Source: Mikania micrantha (Eukaryota; Streptophyta; Magnoliopsida; Asterales; Asteraceae). Taken from it: 64,000 nucleotides of DNA. The notes beneath the pieces were generated by a model, which saw only the letters and a list, made by a program, of their open reading frames with translations, was not told the origin of the DNA and did no database searches. Position 1 is the first letter of the stretch, and every line of letters starts with the position of its first letter. The stretch covers positions 66,971,933 to 67,035,932 of the forward strand of contig CM018685.1 in NCBI GenBank assembly GCA_009363875.1, given 5' to 3'. Of the stretch, positions 53,678 to 63,656 are shown piece by piece. A program made the position numbers and the translations under genes.

Positions 53678-54430
53678 CTAATCCGAATCCATAGAGACGT
53701 GTGAAATATCGCTAGCAGCGTCTCCGTCATCATCATCCTCCTCCGGATCCTCATTAGGATCCTCATCAAAGTCCTCTTCTTCGAGGTCCTCGGCCTCGAA
53801 TTCAGGACCATCCTCCTGTGGTGGTTCCTCAATAAACTGTGCAGCCCATGCGTTAAGCATGGCATCACTGGCCTGCACCATCGCCTGGGTCTCGGTTATG
53901 TCTGTCCGATTCTCAGTGATGCGTACATCATGCTCCTGCATGACGTCAACGATCTGTCCGTGCTGGGTCATCAGTTGAGACACTTGGAGACGTAGAGTCT
54001 CTACCTGTGCCTCCAGTCTGTCGTTGCGTTCCTCCAGCCTATCGTTCTGCCTCTCCAGTCGATCGTTCTTCTCACGAAGAACTCGAACCTCGTCTGACAG
54101 CTCTCCAGTCCTCCAAATCTCTCGTCGGGTGCAAGCAACGTGGGCCGCGAAGGCCTGCTCCAGTGGTACACCCAGTGATGGTAGTCGGTGTCCTGGAGTG
54201 GTATCGCCGGGATACCGATATGGAGGTACCCTCTCCCCGATGATCCATCCCTGGATTATGGTGGGAAGCCACCCCCAATGTCGGGCCCGTGCTGCGTCTC
54301 TGGCTCGCCGGTCCATCTCGGCGTCTACCTGCTCCACAATGTCGTGGACGCGTCGGCGGCTCTCTGCCGTCAGGTCGTCTGCCGTCGGTCGCCTACCCGA
54401 ATTCCTGCTGGTATTTCCGTTGTTGGCCAT
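53678..54430 (-). CDS. gypsy-C extra ORF upstream of gag (coiled-coil, acidic tail; intact)
   Basis: 250 codons, MANNGNTSRNSGRRPTADDL to DISHVSMDSD. It has DIVEQVDAEMDRRARDAARA, WGWLPTIIQGWIIGERVP, LPSLGVPLEQAFAAHVA, a regular coiled coil (REKNDRLERQNDRLEERNDR), MVQASDAMLNAWAAQFIEE and the acidic EDLEEEDFDEDPNEDPEEDD tail. It lies between the primer site and gag on the coding strand. No membrane segment, zinc finger or catalytic motif. The most complete of the A/C-type versions. Confidence 0.75.
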   Translation of the reverse strand: MANNGNTSRNSGRRPTADDLTAESRRRVHDIVEQVDAEMDRRARDAARARHWGWLPTIIQGWIIGERVPPYRYPGDTTPGHRLPSLGVPLEQAFAAHVACTRREIWRTGELSDEVRVLREKNDRLERQNDRLEERNDRLEAQVETLRLQVSQLMTQHGQIVDVMQEHDVRITENRTDITETQAMVQASDAMLNAWAAQFIEEPPQEDGPEFEAEDLEEEDFDEDPNEDPEEDDDDGDAASDISHVSMDSD

Positions 54431-54574
54431 CCTGTAAGTTTCAAGTTAGTAAGCAACGGTTCGATATAAGCAATAATATCATCATCAATGTGCAAGTTCT
54501 ATGTGTAGTGTCTAAAGTTGAGTAATGGCTATAGTCTAAGTTTACTATATGCAAACCTAGTTCCCTATAACCAA

Positions 54575-54587
54575 GGCTCTGATACCA
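54575..54587 (-). other. Primer binding site of gypsy-C
   Basis: The minus strand reads TGGTATCAGAGCC, separated from the LTR by GAC. Confidence 0.92.
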
Positions 54588-54590
54588 GTC

Positions 54591-57565
54591 TGTCACACCC
54601 CCAATTTCCCACTCGCGGCGTATGTCCACGTGGGTGTGACGTGTCCAGAATCACAGCTCAAGGTCATATAGAACAACTCTATATGCGTATATAAATTGAA
54701 GTTTGACACATACACACTATAAAATAGTTTGCAGCGGAATGAAGTTATTATATCATAATGCAGCGGAAAATCAAGTGTTTGACAAATTGCAGCGGAAATG
54801 TAAATAGTTCAACGCAACATTGTTTAACCAAAATAAAAGTAAATTGTTTCTGAAATAACAAGACAGTATGCATGTAGTTCCTAATGCTCGTTCCTTAAAT
54901 TGTGCATCTCTGTCCTCCTGCTAGCCATACTAGTTACCTGAGAATACAAGTTTGAAAAGTGTCAACACAATGGTTGGTGAGTTCACAGGTTTTGATATAC
55001 ATATAGTAAGAAAGTGTGTCATGCTGTTTATCAAATGTTAGTACCGAGCCCTAGGCCCAAAGTGTCAGTGCGTCACTACCGAACTAGACTTGTTTGTACT
55101 TGCCTCCGCTATGCCTCGTATGCATAGCAAGTTAGGTCAGAGTTTGCACGGGTTATGACATCCAGTCAACATAGTGCCCCGTGGGGTTAGTCATTCCCTA
55201 ATGGATCCATCCAAATCTACTACGTTGTTCGTACATTAACGGTAAGACTTTGTGAGGGCTTATCACGAGTTCAACACTTAATGTTTGTCTAATAAACCAG
55301 CATACACAAAATGTTTGTACAGTAATAGATGTTTGACTCGATGTAACTAGTATTCTCCCCCTATTTAAAAGCGTTTGAAAAGAGTAAAGAGGGGCCGTAA
55401 ACTCACCTTAGTGATTCAAGTAGCAAGTAGCGTAAGCTCCTGGTGTAGTAGCACGTGTCGGTCACCGGCAACCTATATCGTATACCGTACGTGAGTTTGT
55501 GTAAGTGATCGTGCTAGTGTTTGTGTTAGTACTCGTGTTTGTGTCCGACACCCTTGGTTGTTCATGTTTGTCCGTGTCGGTCCAAAATGACCGTGTTTGC
55601 TCGTGTTGGTCCTCAATGACCGTGTTTGACCATGTTTGACCAAAGTTGACCGTGTTTGACAAAAGTTGACCGTGTTTGACTAAAGTTGACCGTGTCAAGT
55701 CAACGACCCGTTGGTGAACCGTGTGACGATTTGTGAATCGTGTAGCAATCGTGTAAGTGTTTGTCGTGTGCAAAACGCGTAAATCGCGTCTATGGACAAC
55801 TTACTATTTATAGTAAGTTTCCATTTATGGAAAGTTCACAAAGCAATAGGGTTTTATAGTTCTAGCATGTTCAATAGTCCTACGGGATCATGTTAACACA
55901 TAGCACATCATCATACGGATTCACATAAGTCGTTTATAACATGTTAGTGCACAAAGTTTCCTAAAATGGAAAGTTTCCATTTATTGCATCCGTGATATCG
56001 GAAACCATCTAACTTAGCATCTAATCAACATATTATGTCATAACAAGTCATCTAGCATGTTCAAATCATACAAAATGTTCTCGAGTCGGTTTTTGTAACA
56101 ATAAAGTTACTAAAAATAGTAACTTTGTAGTTTTGCATAGAAATAACAATTCTTATATTTCTAAACCAATTTTCATGTCACCTATCATCATAATATGTCA
56201 TCTAACAACATTTAATCTTGTCAACATAACCGATTTCATCACCTATCAACATTCTAACTAGAAAAGTTACTAAAAATAGTTACAATGACAAGTATGACTA
56301 CAAACATCATCAAAACCACTTTCTAACAATCAAATCATCATATTATCATCCTAACAACAATTCTACATACATGCATGCTCATCATCTTCACCAAATCACC
56401 ATCTTGTAACATAAAAGTTACTAAAAATAGAAATAGTCCTCAATAAACCATTTTAACATCATCTAATCATGAAATCATCACCCAATATCATCAAGTAACA
56501 TATCTACATACTCATAATCATTCTAACCATCATGGATCATACATGCATGTCATTATTTCATCAAGTCAAGACCAAATCATGACACTTACATAAGCACATC
56601 ATCATGGATCGTCATGAAAGATTATCTAAACATCATAGATCATCCTAAAACATATTTAAATCAACAAACCCAGATCATAATCTCGTGCATGTGCATTCAA
56701 AGTGCTTGCATGTGAGATTTAGCACATGCATGTGGGTATAATGGTGATTTTAAGCCATAAGGGATGCATAGATTACCTTCTAAGGTTCTAAGAAGCACTA
56801 AGATGATGATGAACAGCTTCTGGGTCTCCTAGACAGCAAGAAATCGTAGCAATGGCAGGGAGATGTCGAATCTTCGAGCTTCAAAGTGGTTAACAAGCTC
56901 CAATCTCCAACTCTAAGCTTCAAGAATGCTCACAATGGCTTCTAATGGCTTCCAGGGGTGAGTTGCAGGTGGATTGGGGAAGAAGAAGTCGAATGATGAC
57001 TGATGAACTCGGGGAAAGTGTGTAGAGTAGGATAGAAATGATTTTCTTGGATAAATAAAGATTTTTGCGTGCTACGCTGCCAGGCGTAACGCCTGACGTG
57101 GGGGGAATGGATCTGTCGTTACGCGCGGATGGGCAGACATGCTGGGCGCCTTTTGTGTCCCGCGCGCATCGCCTGTCGTGGGAGCTCCGGGTCTGGCGTA
57201 CCGCCTGGCCCAAATGTAAGGCCCAATAAGCTTGTTTTGTTGTTCTGGGCCCATTCTTGCCCGTTTCTCGATCGTAGAATATCGTTCGAGCATCGTTTGA
57301 ACTCTATTGGTCAATTATTAGTCATAATTGACTTGTGAAGTGTTTCGTGCTTAAGTGTTGTGATGTTCACCAACGTTCGTGCGTTTTGACGCGTGTGTGC
57401 TGTTTCTCGATAATTCTTCGAATTATCTAGTCATGTGTCAGTGTTCGTACTGTCGTGCCACGTGTCACACTAAATTAAGTTAATTCTAGCGCCACGTGTA
57501 CATAATGCATTTAAATAAATATTTAAATAAATAATAAGCTGACCTGGAATTTACGGGGTGTCACA
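54591..57565 (-). repeat. Shared LTR: 5' LTR of gypsy-C and 3' LTR of gypsy-D
   Basis: 2975 bp, nearly identical to 29552-32535. A primer site lies on its left and a polypurine tract plus pol 3' end on its right. It therefore joins two tandem copies and has no target duplication. TATA candidate at 55804-55812. No gene inside. Confidence 0.94.
55804..55812 (-). promoter_or_regulatory. Probable TATA box of the shared gypsy-C/D LTR
   Basis: TATAAATAG on the minus strand in the CTTACTATTTATAGTAAG hairpin. It would drive gypsy-C, which lies to its left. Confidence 0.58.
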
Positions 57566-57600
57566 TCCTCCTCATGTTAGAAAGAATTTCGTCCCGAAAT

Positions 57601-58745
57601 TCAACTTGTGTTGTTAGCGTTTGTCTGTTCCACGAACAGATGTGGGTACTTTTGTTTCATCTGGTCTTCACGTTCCCACGTGAATTCCGGTCCTCGTCGC
57701 GAATTCCATCGCACCTTTACAATCGGTATTTTACTGAGTTTGAGCTTCTTGGTTTCCCGGTCCATAATCTCCACCGGTTCCTCAACGAAGTTCAATTGTT
57801 CGTCGATTTGTATCTCCTCGAGAGGAATAACAAGTGTTTCGTCAGACAAACACTTCTTGAGATTCGAGATATGAAATACATTGTGCACGCTGCTCAGTTC
57901 GTCTGGCAGGTTTAGTTCGTAGGCTACAGGGCCTATTCGTTTTGTAATCTCGAACGGTCCAATGTAACGAGGGTTCAACTTTCCTCGTTTGCCAAAACGA
58001 ATGACTCCCTTCCAGGGCGAGACCTTGAGTAACACTCTGTCTCCCACCTGAAATTCTAACGGTTTGCGTCGTTTGTCGGCATAGCTTTTCTGTCTGTCAC
58101 GAGCTGCTGCCATTCGCTTGCGTATTTGCACGATCTTCTCAGTCGTCTCGTGCACAAGCTCTGGACCGGTCAGTTGGTTATCTCCAACTTCCGCCCAGCA
58201 AATGGGTGATCGACACTTACGTCCGTAAAGTGCCTCGAATGGTGCAGCTTGGATGCTGGTGTGATAGCTGTTGTTGTATGAAAACTCAACTAATGGTAGA
58301 TGGGTTTCCCAGCTATTTCCAAAGTCAATAACACATGCCCTGAGCATGTCCTCCAATGTCTGTATGGTTCGCTCACTCTGTCCGTCCGTTTGCGGGTGGT
58401 AAGCGGTACTCATATCCAATCTCGTGCCCAAAGCCTTATGCAATGACTTCCAGAAGTGCGACGTGAATCGGCTGTCGCGGTCAGATATGATCGAGATTGG
58501 CACTCCATGTCGAGTAACCACCTCCTTCAGATAGATACGAGTGAGTTTGTCTAGCTTGTCTGTTTCCTTGATGGGTAGGAAATGTGCGGATTTCGTCAGC
58601 CGATCTACGATAACCCAGATGGTATCGCAACCACTTGCCGTCTTTGGCAGTTTAGTGATGAAGTCCATGGAAATCTGTTCCCATTTCCACATTGGTAATT
58701 CCGGTTGCTGAAGTAACCCTGATGGCTTCTGGTACTCCACTTTAA
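57601..58745 (-). pseudogene. gypsy-D pol: integrase and chromodomain-like tail
   Basis: 379-codon frame, nearly identical to 32571-33710, with SMDFITKLPK, ISDRDSRFTSHFWKS, HPQTDGQSERTIQTL, NPRYIGPFEI (Pro kept here) and the chromodomain-like tail. It is cut from upstream pol by the shared frameshift. Confidence 0.93.
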
Positions 58746-59258
58746 CTTTTGAGCACTATGACACTTACTTACGTAAGTTACTATTTCGGCTTTCATGTTC
58801 GGCCACCAGTAAGTTGTCTTCAGATCATGATACATTTTGTCAGAGCCCGGATGTATGGAATACCGGCTCTTGTGTGCTTCGTCCATCACTACTTCTCTCA
58901 ATCCTCCGTGGCGTGGAATCCAAATTCGATCCATTAAGTAATAAGCTCCGTCGTTATTTACTTTCATTTGCTTATCCATGCCACGCATGGCTTCAAGGGT
59001 GAGATTCTCAGTTTTTAGGGCTTCTTGTTGTGCGATTCGTATCTGATTTGGCAATTCAGAATGAATCGTGAGTTGTAGGGCACGCACGCGTTTTGTTGAT
59101 TCTTTCCGGCTCAACGCGTCGGCCACTACGTTTGCTTTGCCGGGATGATACTTGATAGCGCAATCATAATCGCCGATAAGCTCAACCCATCTTCGTTGCC
59201 TCATGTTTAACTCTTTCTGATCGAAGATGTGTTGTAGGCTCTTATGATCAGTAAAGAT
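58745..59258 (-). pseudogene. gypsy-D pol: RNase H end and integrase zinc region, truncated
   Basis: Contains FTDHKSLQHIF at its 5' edge, DALSRKE and HPGSDKMYHDLKTTYWWPNM. The first codons of the open frame (to 59315) come from unrelated sequence beyond the breakpoint and have no RNase H similarity. Confidence 0.9.
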
Positions 59259-59401
59259 TTGGCATGACAGTGCGCATCTGGGGATTTGCTCAAAAAATGC
59301 TGAAATTCCATCCAAAGCTTGATTTTCTTCCGAGCAAGGCCGTTTATACTACAAATTCACAAAAACAATAATTAGGACTATTTGCGAATGAATTTGCATG
59401 T
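59259..59401. other. Unassigned sequence at the gypsy-D breakpoint
   Basis: Short non-coding stretch between the gypsy-D truncation and the LTR-like remnant. Nothing recognisable. Confidence 0.4.
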
Positions 59402-60856
59402 TGTTAACGTTAAAACCGGGGGAATTTGAGTCGAATAATATGTATAATTTGACGTCTATCACTTTGATTTGGAGAGCTATAAACAATCTCCAATTCTTTT
59501 CCAGGCCTTCTAGAACTAGATTCACATCCTCTTCCTATTATATATTAACATATAACAGGATTTAATAATATGAACACACAACTTGTGTTATTTATGTAAT
59601 CCAGTTCATTTGGCCTATTTTACTTTTCATATTCAGTCAAAACCTCATTGAGGCTTTTATCAAACAACTCATGTGCAGAAATTAATCTGCCCATGTTCTT
59701 AGCCATATTCAATTATCAAAATTCCGTATTTTGTAATATGTCGCTTGACTTCCACCACCAATACCTAGTTGCAAATCAAACGTATACAACTAGTTTCAAT
59801 GCATCCAACACCCATACATACTGATTACTCTTTTGAATCTCATTTCTCACTATGTGGTATTTAGAAGTCAAGTCATCACTTATAATTAGCATGTTTATGT
59901 TAAAATCATAAATTTTCAAATTTCATACATTTAATCAAACATTTGAATCGGATCTATCATTCCATAGAATGATCCAAAGCCATCATAACCATGATTTAAT
60001 CATCCTACTAGTTATCAATCATAATGATATGGATTTCATGACAACCGGACATTATACAGGTCAAAATCAAGACTTCACCGTTAAAATGTCTAGTTCTTCG
60101 TTTATAATTATTCCTAGTCATCATCTAGGCAATAATCATCAACACTAATCATGGTTTTATGTTTAAAACTTGATTTAATCCATACACTATCAAATCAGTA
60201 GGAGAAAATGAATCGTTACCCTTTTGAACGGATTTCTAGCTGCGATACGACGATCCGGACTTGTAGAAACGATCCCTGGCTCAACCCGAACATTTGGATA
60301 GATTCCAATTGAGTTTAGATGATCAAAATCGACCAGAAAGTGATTTTGGGACGTCTGAATTCGAAGGAATGAAACAAAATAAAATTCTTCATGAAACCCA
60401 GATAAGATAAGGAATCTGCCAAACCGCCATACTCCAGGCGCATAGCCCCGCATAGGCGTTTGGCCCGGGGCGTAGCGCGGGGTGTTCAAGCCTCAGATAT
60501 TTTTTTACATCCGCGTGCATCGCCTAGCGTGGCCAACTGGGGCTAGGCACACTGCCTGGCATCATGGATTTTGATATTTTTGTAATTTTTTCGTTTTGCG
60601 ATTCCGGAGAATCCGGAACTCCGTTTCGCGCACGGTTTTCTCCTACGTTCATGATTTCTCACATATTTTCAATTATCATGGATTTTGATATTTTTTAAAT
60701 TTTTCGTTTTGCGATTCCGGAGAATCCGGAACTCCGTTTCGCGCACGGTTTTCTCCTACGTTCATGATTTCTCACATATTTTCAATTTGTAACAATCACA
60801 ATCATTTTATTAATGATTATTTCAAACATATTCGATTGTTAAAACCGGTTGTTACA
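59402..60856 (-). repeat. Old LTR-like remnant (gypsy LTR relative)
   Basis: About 1.45 kb, non-coding. The minus strand would start TGTAACAACCGG (60856) and end GTTAACA (59402). A GC-rich block at about 60430-60560 (CCAGGCGCATAGCC, GCGTGCATCGCCTAGCG, CTAGGCACACTGCCTGGC) matches the style and order of the palindromic block in the A, B and C gypsy LTRs. No clear target duplication, and the left limit is uncertain. Probably a decayed solo LTR or fragment. Confidence 0.45.
60561..60787. repeat. 114-bp tandem duplication
   Basis: Two nearly identical copies (60561-60674 and 60675-60787) starting ATCATGGATTTTGATATTTT and ending CACATATTTTCAAT. Both contain the inverted pair ATTCCGGAGAATCCGGAACT. 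They differ mainly in T-run length, so the duplication is recent relative to the surrounding remnant. Confidence 0.92.
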
Positions 60857-60879
60857 GGCATGGGAGATTTATCGGAATC

Positions 60880-61187
60880 TTTTAACAAGGTTAATACGCC
60901 CCATTTGTGGTGCACACATATAAGATATATGTGTGTTGACCCTTAATGAACAAAAGTAAAATTGCACTAATTTTAACATTATTTTACTTATTTTGTGAAA
61001 ATTATTCTTAAAAGCGTTGAGGTGATTAACCTCAAATGATACCTTTGAGCCGTAGACTCATTCGGAGCAGCCTCTATATCCCAACTAGGATAGGGGTAAG
61101 GTTTGTCCCTATCCTTACCCCCTCCCGACCCTACTCTAAGTGAGATTTTTAGTGGGTATGCTTGTTGTTGTTTTTAACAAGGTTAAT
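60880..61187 (+). mobile_element. SINE-like insertion with 16-bp target duplications
   Basis: The 16-bp direct repeat TTTTAACAAGGTTAAT (60880-60895 and 61172-61187) flanks 276 bp. The 3' half (about 61050-61171) reads TCGGAGCAGCCTCTATA, AGGATAGGGGTAAGGTTTGT, CCCTCCCGACCCTACTC and AGTGGGTATGCTTGTTGTTG, matching in layout the TS-type plant tRNA SINEs with a TTG-repeat tail. No clear pol III A/B boxes are seen in the 5' part, which may be decayed or composite. Confidence 0.72.
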
Positions 61188-61334
61188 GACAAAGGACAAA
61201 CCAGTGCAAAAATTTCAAAATAGGAACACCCATAGTAATTTTTGAATTTAAAGGATAAAATCAGCAAATTTCTACATTTTTAAATAACACAATTAGTAAT
61301 TTACTCTAACATTTATTTGTGAATTTAAAAATAA
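61188..61334. other. AT-rich intergenic sequence
   Basis: No ORF or recognisable element. Confidence 0.5.
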
Positions 61335-61362
61335 CTAGAATTTAGGACCCGCGCGTTGCGGC
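61335..61362 (-). other. Helitron-like 3' terminus
   Basis: The minus strand reads CCGCAACGCGCGG (a CCGC/GCGG stem), then GTCCTAAATT, then CTAG followed by T. This is the hairpin-then-CTRR-T arrangement of Helitron 3' ends. The element would extend rightward. No 5' TC end could be fixed; the best lookalike, TCTATATATACT on the minus strand at 63671-63682, is preceded by T rather than A. Confidence 0.5.
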
Positions 61363-62201
61363 AGATCCTATATACTGAACGAATATATCTCAGTGTAAAC
61401 TCACATAATCAAATAAATCAGAAAATGTCACAAAATTGAGGTCACGATTTTCAAGTTTGCGCCGGGTTACATCCAACACGAATCCATGAACACGACCCAT
61501 TTTGCACCACTAATCTGATTGTGTTTGCTTCTAAGCTGATATCTTGTTTAATTTAACAAACATCTACAAACTATGATTATTGCTAAAGAAATTTTGTTAA
61601 ACGTACCTCATGTGTTTCAACTGCTGGATACTTGTTCCATGTCTGGTTCACGTGATTGCCTTGATATTCTGGTTTGTTTGTGTTTTTACCTGCCACAAAC
61701 TCACGAACACAACCTATTTAGCACACCTAATATCTTACTTAGTTTAAAATATTAAAGTAAGTTGTTATTTAGTAAAGAGGTTGAATTTGCCCATTTTTCT
61801 ATCATGTAAGGTAATCTAATTGTTAGTATCTTCTTTATGTGCATAATAAAAGCAATAAAAAAAACATGTTGTGGTATAGATGGAATAAACATATGAGTTA
61901 AAATTATAACACTAAGTATGATGAATGCATATGTATTTAGTTTAACATGCCAAAGTTAAGCAGTTCATCTAAACATGTTAAAATTGCTTCCTTTTCAATC
62001 ATATAATGTGTTATGTTAAGGTAATATGAAATTCAATTGGCAATACTTTCTTTGTCTACATAATAAAATCAATGAAAATAACATGTTGCAATTTAGATGA
62101 AAACAACATACGTATTAAAATTAAGATAGTTACTTGGTGAAGATGATAAATACTATTTTAAATGATATCTAATAGTACCAATGAATATGTTTAAACTGAA
62201 C
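61363..62201. other. Non-coding AT-rich stretch with a diverged duplication
   Basis: No supportable gene. Two related segments (about 61806-61910 and 62022-62125; shared words ACATAATAAAA, CAATGAAAA/CAATAAAAA, AACATGTTG) suggest an old ~215-bp tandem duplication. Confidence 0.5.
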
Positions 62202-62318
62202 CTTGTTCAAGTATCAGTAAGCACCAAGAACTTCTTTCAAGTTTAACATTGGTTCACCCATTCCCATGAATACCATATTTGTGGCCCTATTGTTGATCGC
62301 TTCCTCCGTCGCCAACAC
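62202..62318 (-). pseudogene. Exon fragment of an RlmN-like radical-SAM rRNA methyltransferase, with internal stop
   Basis: 117 bp, exactly 39 codons, bordered by an acceptor (TTTGTATTTGTAG) and a donor (AAG|GTTCAG). The translation contains TNMVFMGMGEPMLNLKEVLG, the hallmark VFMGMGEP motif of RlmN/Cfr-type radical-SAM enzymes, which methylate adenosine 2503 of 23S rRNA. Plants have organelle-targeted homologues with nearly the same sequence here. Codon 35 is TGA (62214-62216), where related proteins have Arg or a similar residue, so this exon cannot be translated through. The radical-SAM CxxxCxxC exon was not found nearby. Gene relic or captured fragment. Confidence 0.8.
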
Positions 62319-63278
62319 CTACAAATACAAAAAAATATATATATATTAAATATGTAGTAAATAAGTAAATGAGGGCTACACTTATCACAATTTTGTTAGC
62401 TATCATTTATTTTTCTAGCTTCTCTTTCTTCGCCAAATAAATAAATTTATTTCTAGCTTCACTTTTTTAATTCCTAAATATTTCTAAGGGAACAAAGAGA
62501 GAGGGAGGCGGTGAGTTGCATTAAGCAAAGCGTAAATACCAATGGCTACCTAAGGTTGTGGTATTAGGCATTTCATTGTCTTTTCACTAAGGTTCTATAC
62601 ATTGAGGTTTACCTATTAAGCCAGCCTCTTTGATTTTACCATTTGACCTACAAAAAGAACCATAAACATTATCTTTTTAAAAATAAGTGTTGGTATTTAG
62701 CAGGGAAGATATGTTCTTTTCTTGTTGCATTAATAAGAGGTGTCTCACCTACAATAATATAAATACTCCAAATATGTAGAAGTCTACAATATTGTGTAAA
62801 AATTAGGATATAGAAAAGCATTTACATCCTCATCTAGTAATCTTTAGTACGTTTGATCGGTAATTTTTATGGATGAATTCAAATCTTTAAGTTTTTCATT
62901 AGTTGACTTTTTTATGCTGAGATGTACATGAAATTTGCTTGATTCGTAATCTTTGAATGTATTTAAGGGGTTTTTTTTGGCAGTAGTTCAATTTTGATAA
63001 GCATGCCTACAAGTGCAACTCTCTCAGCCATGCAAAGGTATACCAAAGTGTAGGATGTGTTATTGACTTACTGTTTGAAGGTGTGACAATCATTTGTTTT
63101 GATTGTTTGTCAAATTCTTATTATATAACAACTTACATGTATTTATCTAATTGATCCCCAAATAATCAGAATAAGTTCTGTTGGAACCACTTGAGAAGTT
63201 AATGTACGAAATGATTAGAATAAAATGACATAAACATCTGCAAGGGTGCAAGTAAGCTATAATTGAATTTTTTTAAAG
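62319..63278. other. Non-coding stretch between gene fragments
   Basis: AT-rich, with a short AT dinucleotide run (about 62334-62346). No further RlmN exon or other ORF was recognised on either strand. Confidence 0.5.
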
Positions 63279-63554
63279 AGTAATTACATAAATCGTCCTT
63301 TATATTCACTCATTTTATGGTTGACGTCATTTATTAAAAATAGTTACATAAATTAGCCTTAAAAATGAAATTTTATAATGGATTTAATCATTTTTCTAGA
63401 AATAAAGGATGATTTATGTAAGCAATTAAAGGGCAATTTATGTAATTTTAAGGATGAAATCAATTATAAATTTTCATTTTAAGGATGTTTTTTATAACTA
63501 TTTCTAATAAAGAATGTTATGAGTGAATATAAAGGACGATTTATGTAATTTACT
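63279..63554. mobile_element. Fold-back MITE-like element
   Basis: 276 bp with long inverted arms. The left arm starts AGTAATTACATAAATCGTCC and the right arm, reverse-complemented, starts AGTAAATTACATAAATCGTC; similarity continues for about 110 bp. Further copies of TTACATAAAT(C/T)(G/A)(T/C)CC lie inside each arm. No obvious target duplication and no coding capacity. Likely a non-autonomous DNA element. Confidence 0.82.
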
Positions 63555-63656
63555 ATGATCTAAATTTAGAGTACTAAAAAGAGTTGCCATGTAAGGGGAA
63601 TACATTTATACCTTCCAATATTCTGCAACGATTTTGACTTTAAGTAAGTTGCCTCA

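Larger units (their letters stand above)
29552..57565 (-). mobile_element. gypsy-C: Ty3/gypsy chromovirus-like element with two nested insertions
   Basis: Minus-strand element with LTRs 29552-32535 and 54591-57565. The internal region is interrupted by copia-2 (36754-48534) in gag and by a solo LTR (48901-53347) in the gag N-terminal ORF. It is the same family as gypsy-A by gag and pol motifs but with somewhat different LTRs. Pol carries two nonsense codons (36665-36667, 34406-34408) and a one-base frameshift near 33725. Its 5' LTR is also the 3' LTR of the truncated gypsy-D. Confidence 0.93.
54591..59258 (-). mobile_element. gypsy-D: 5'-truncated sister copy in tandem with gypsy-C
   Basis: Shared LTR plus 1.69 kb of pol 3' sequence (57566-59258), about ten mismatches from 32536-34232. 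It carries the same one-base frameshift near 58745 as gypsy-C. It stops abruptly inside RNase H at GTAAAGAT (59258), where gypsy-C continues AGTGCAC. Most likely a remnant of an LTR-internal-LTR-internal array. Confidence 0.9.

Noticed and set aside
59259..59315. N-terminal extension fused to gypsy-D RNase H
   Set aside because: It comes from unrelated sequence beyond the truncation point. No sign that it is a real fusion gene.
62490..62660. Possible further exon on the minus strand (GTAG followed by a short open stretch)
   Set aside because: Stops in the relevant frames and no recognisable peptide.
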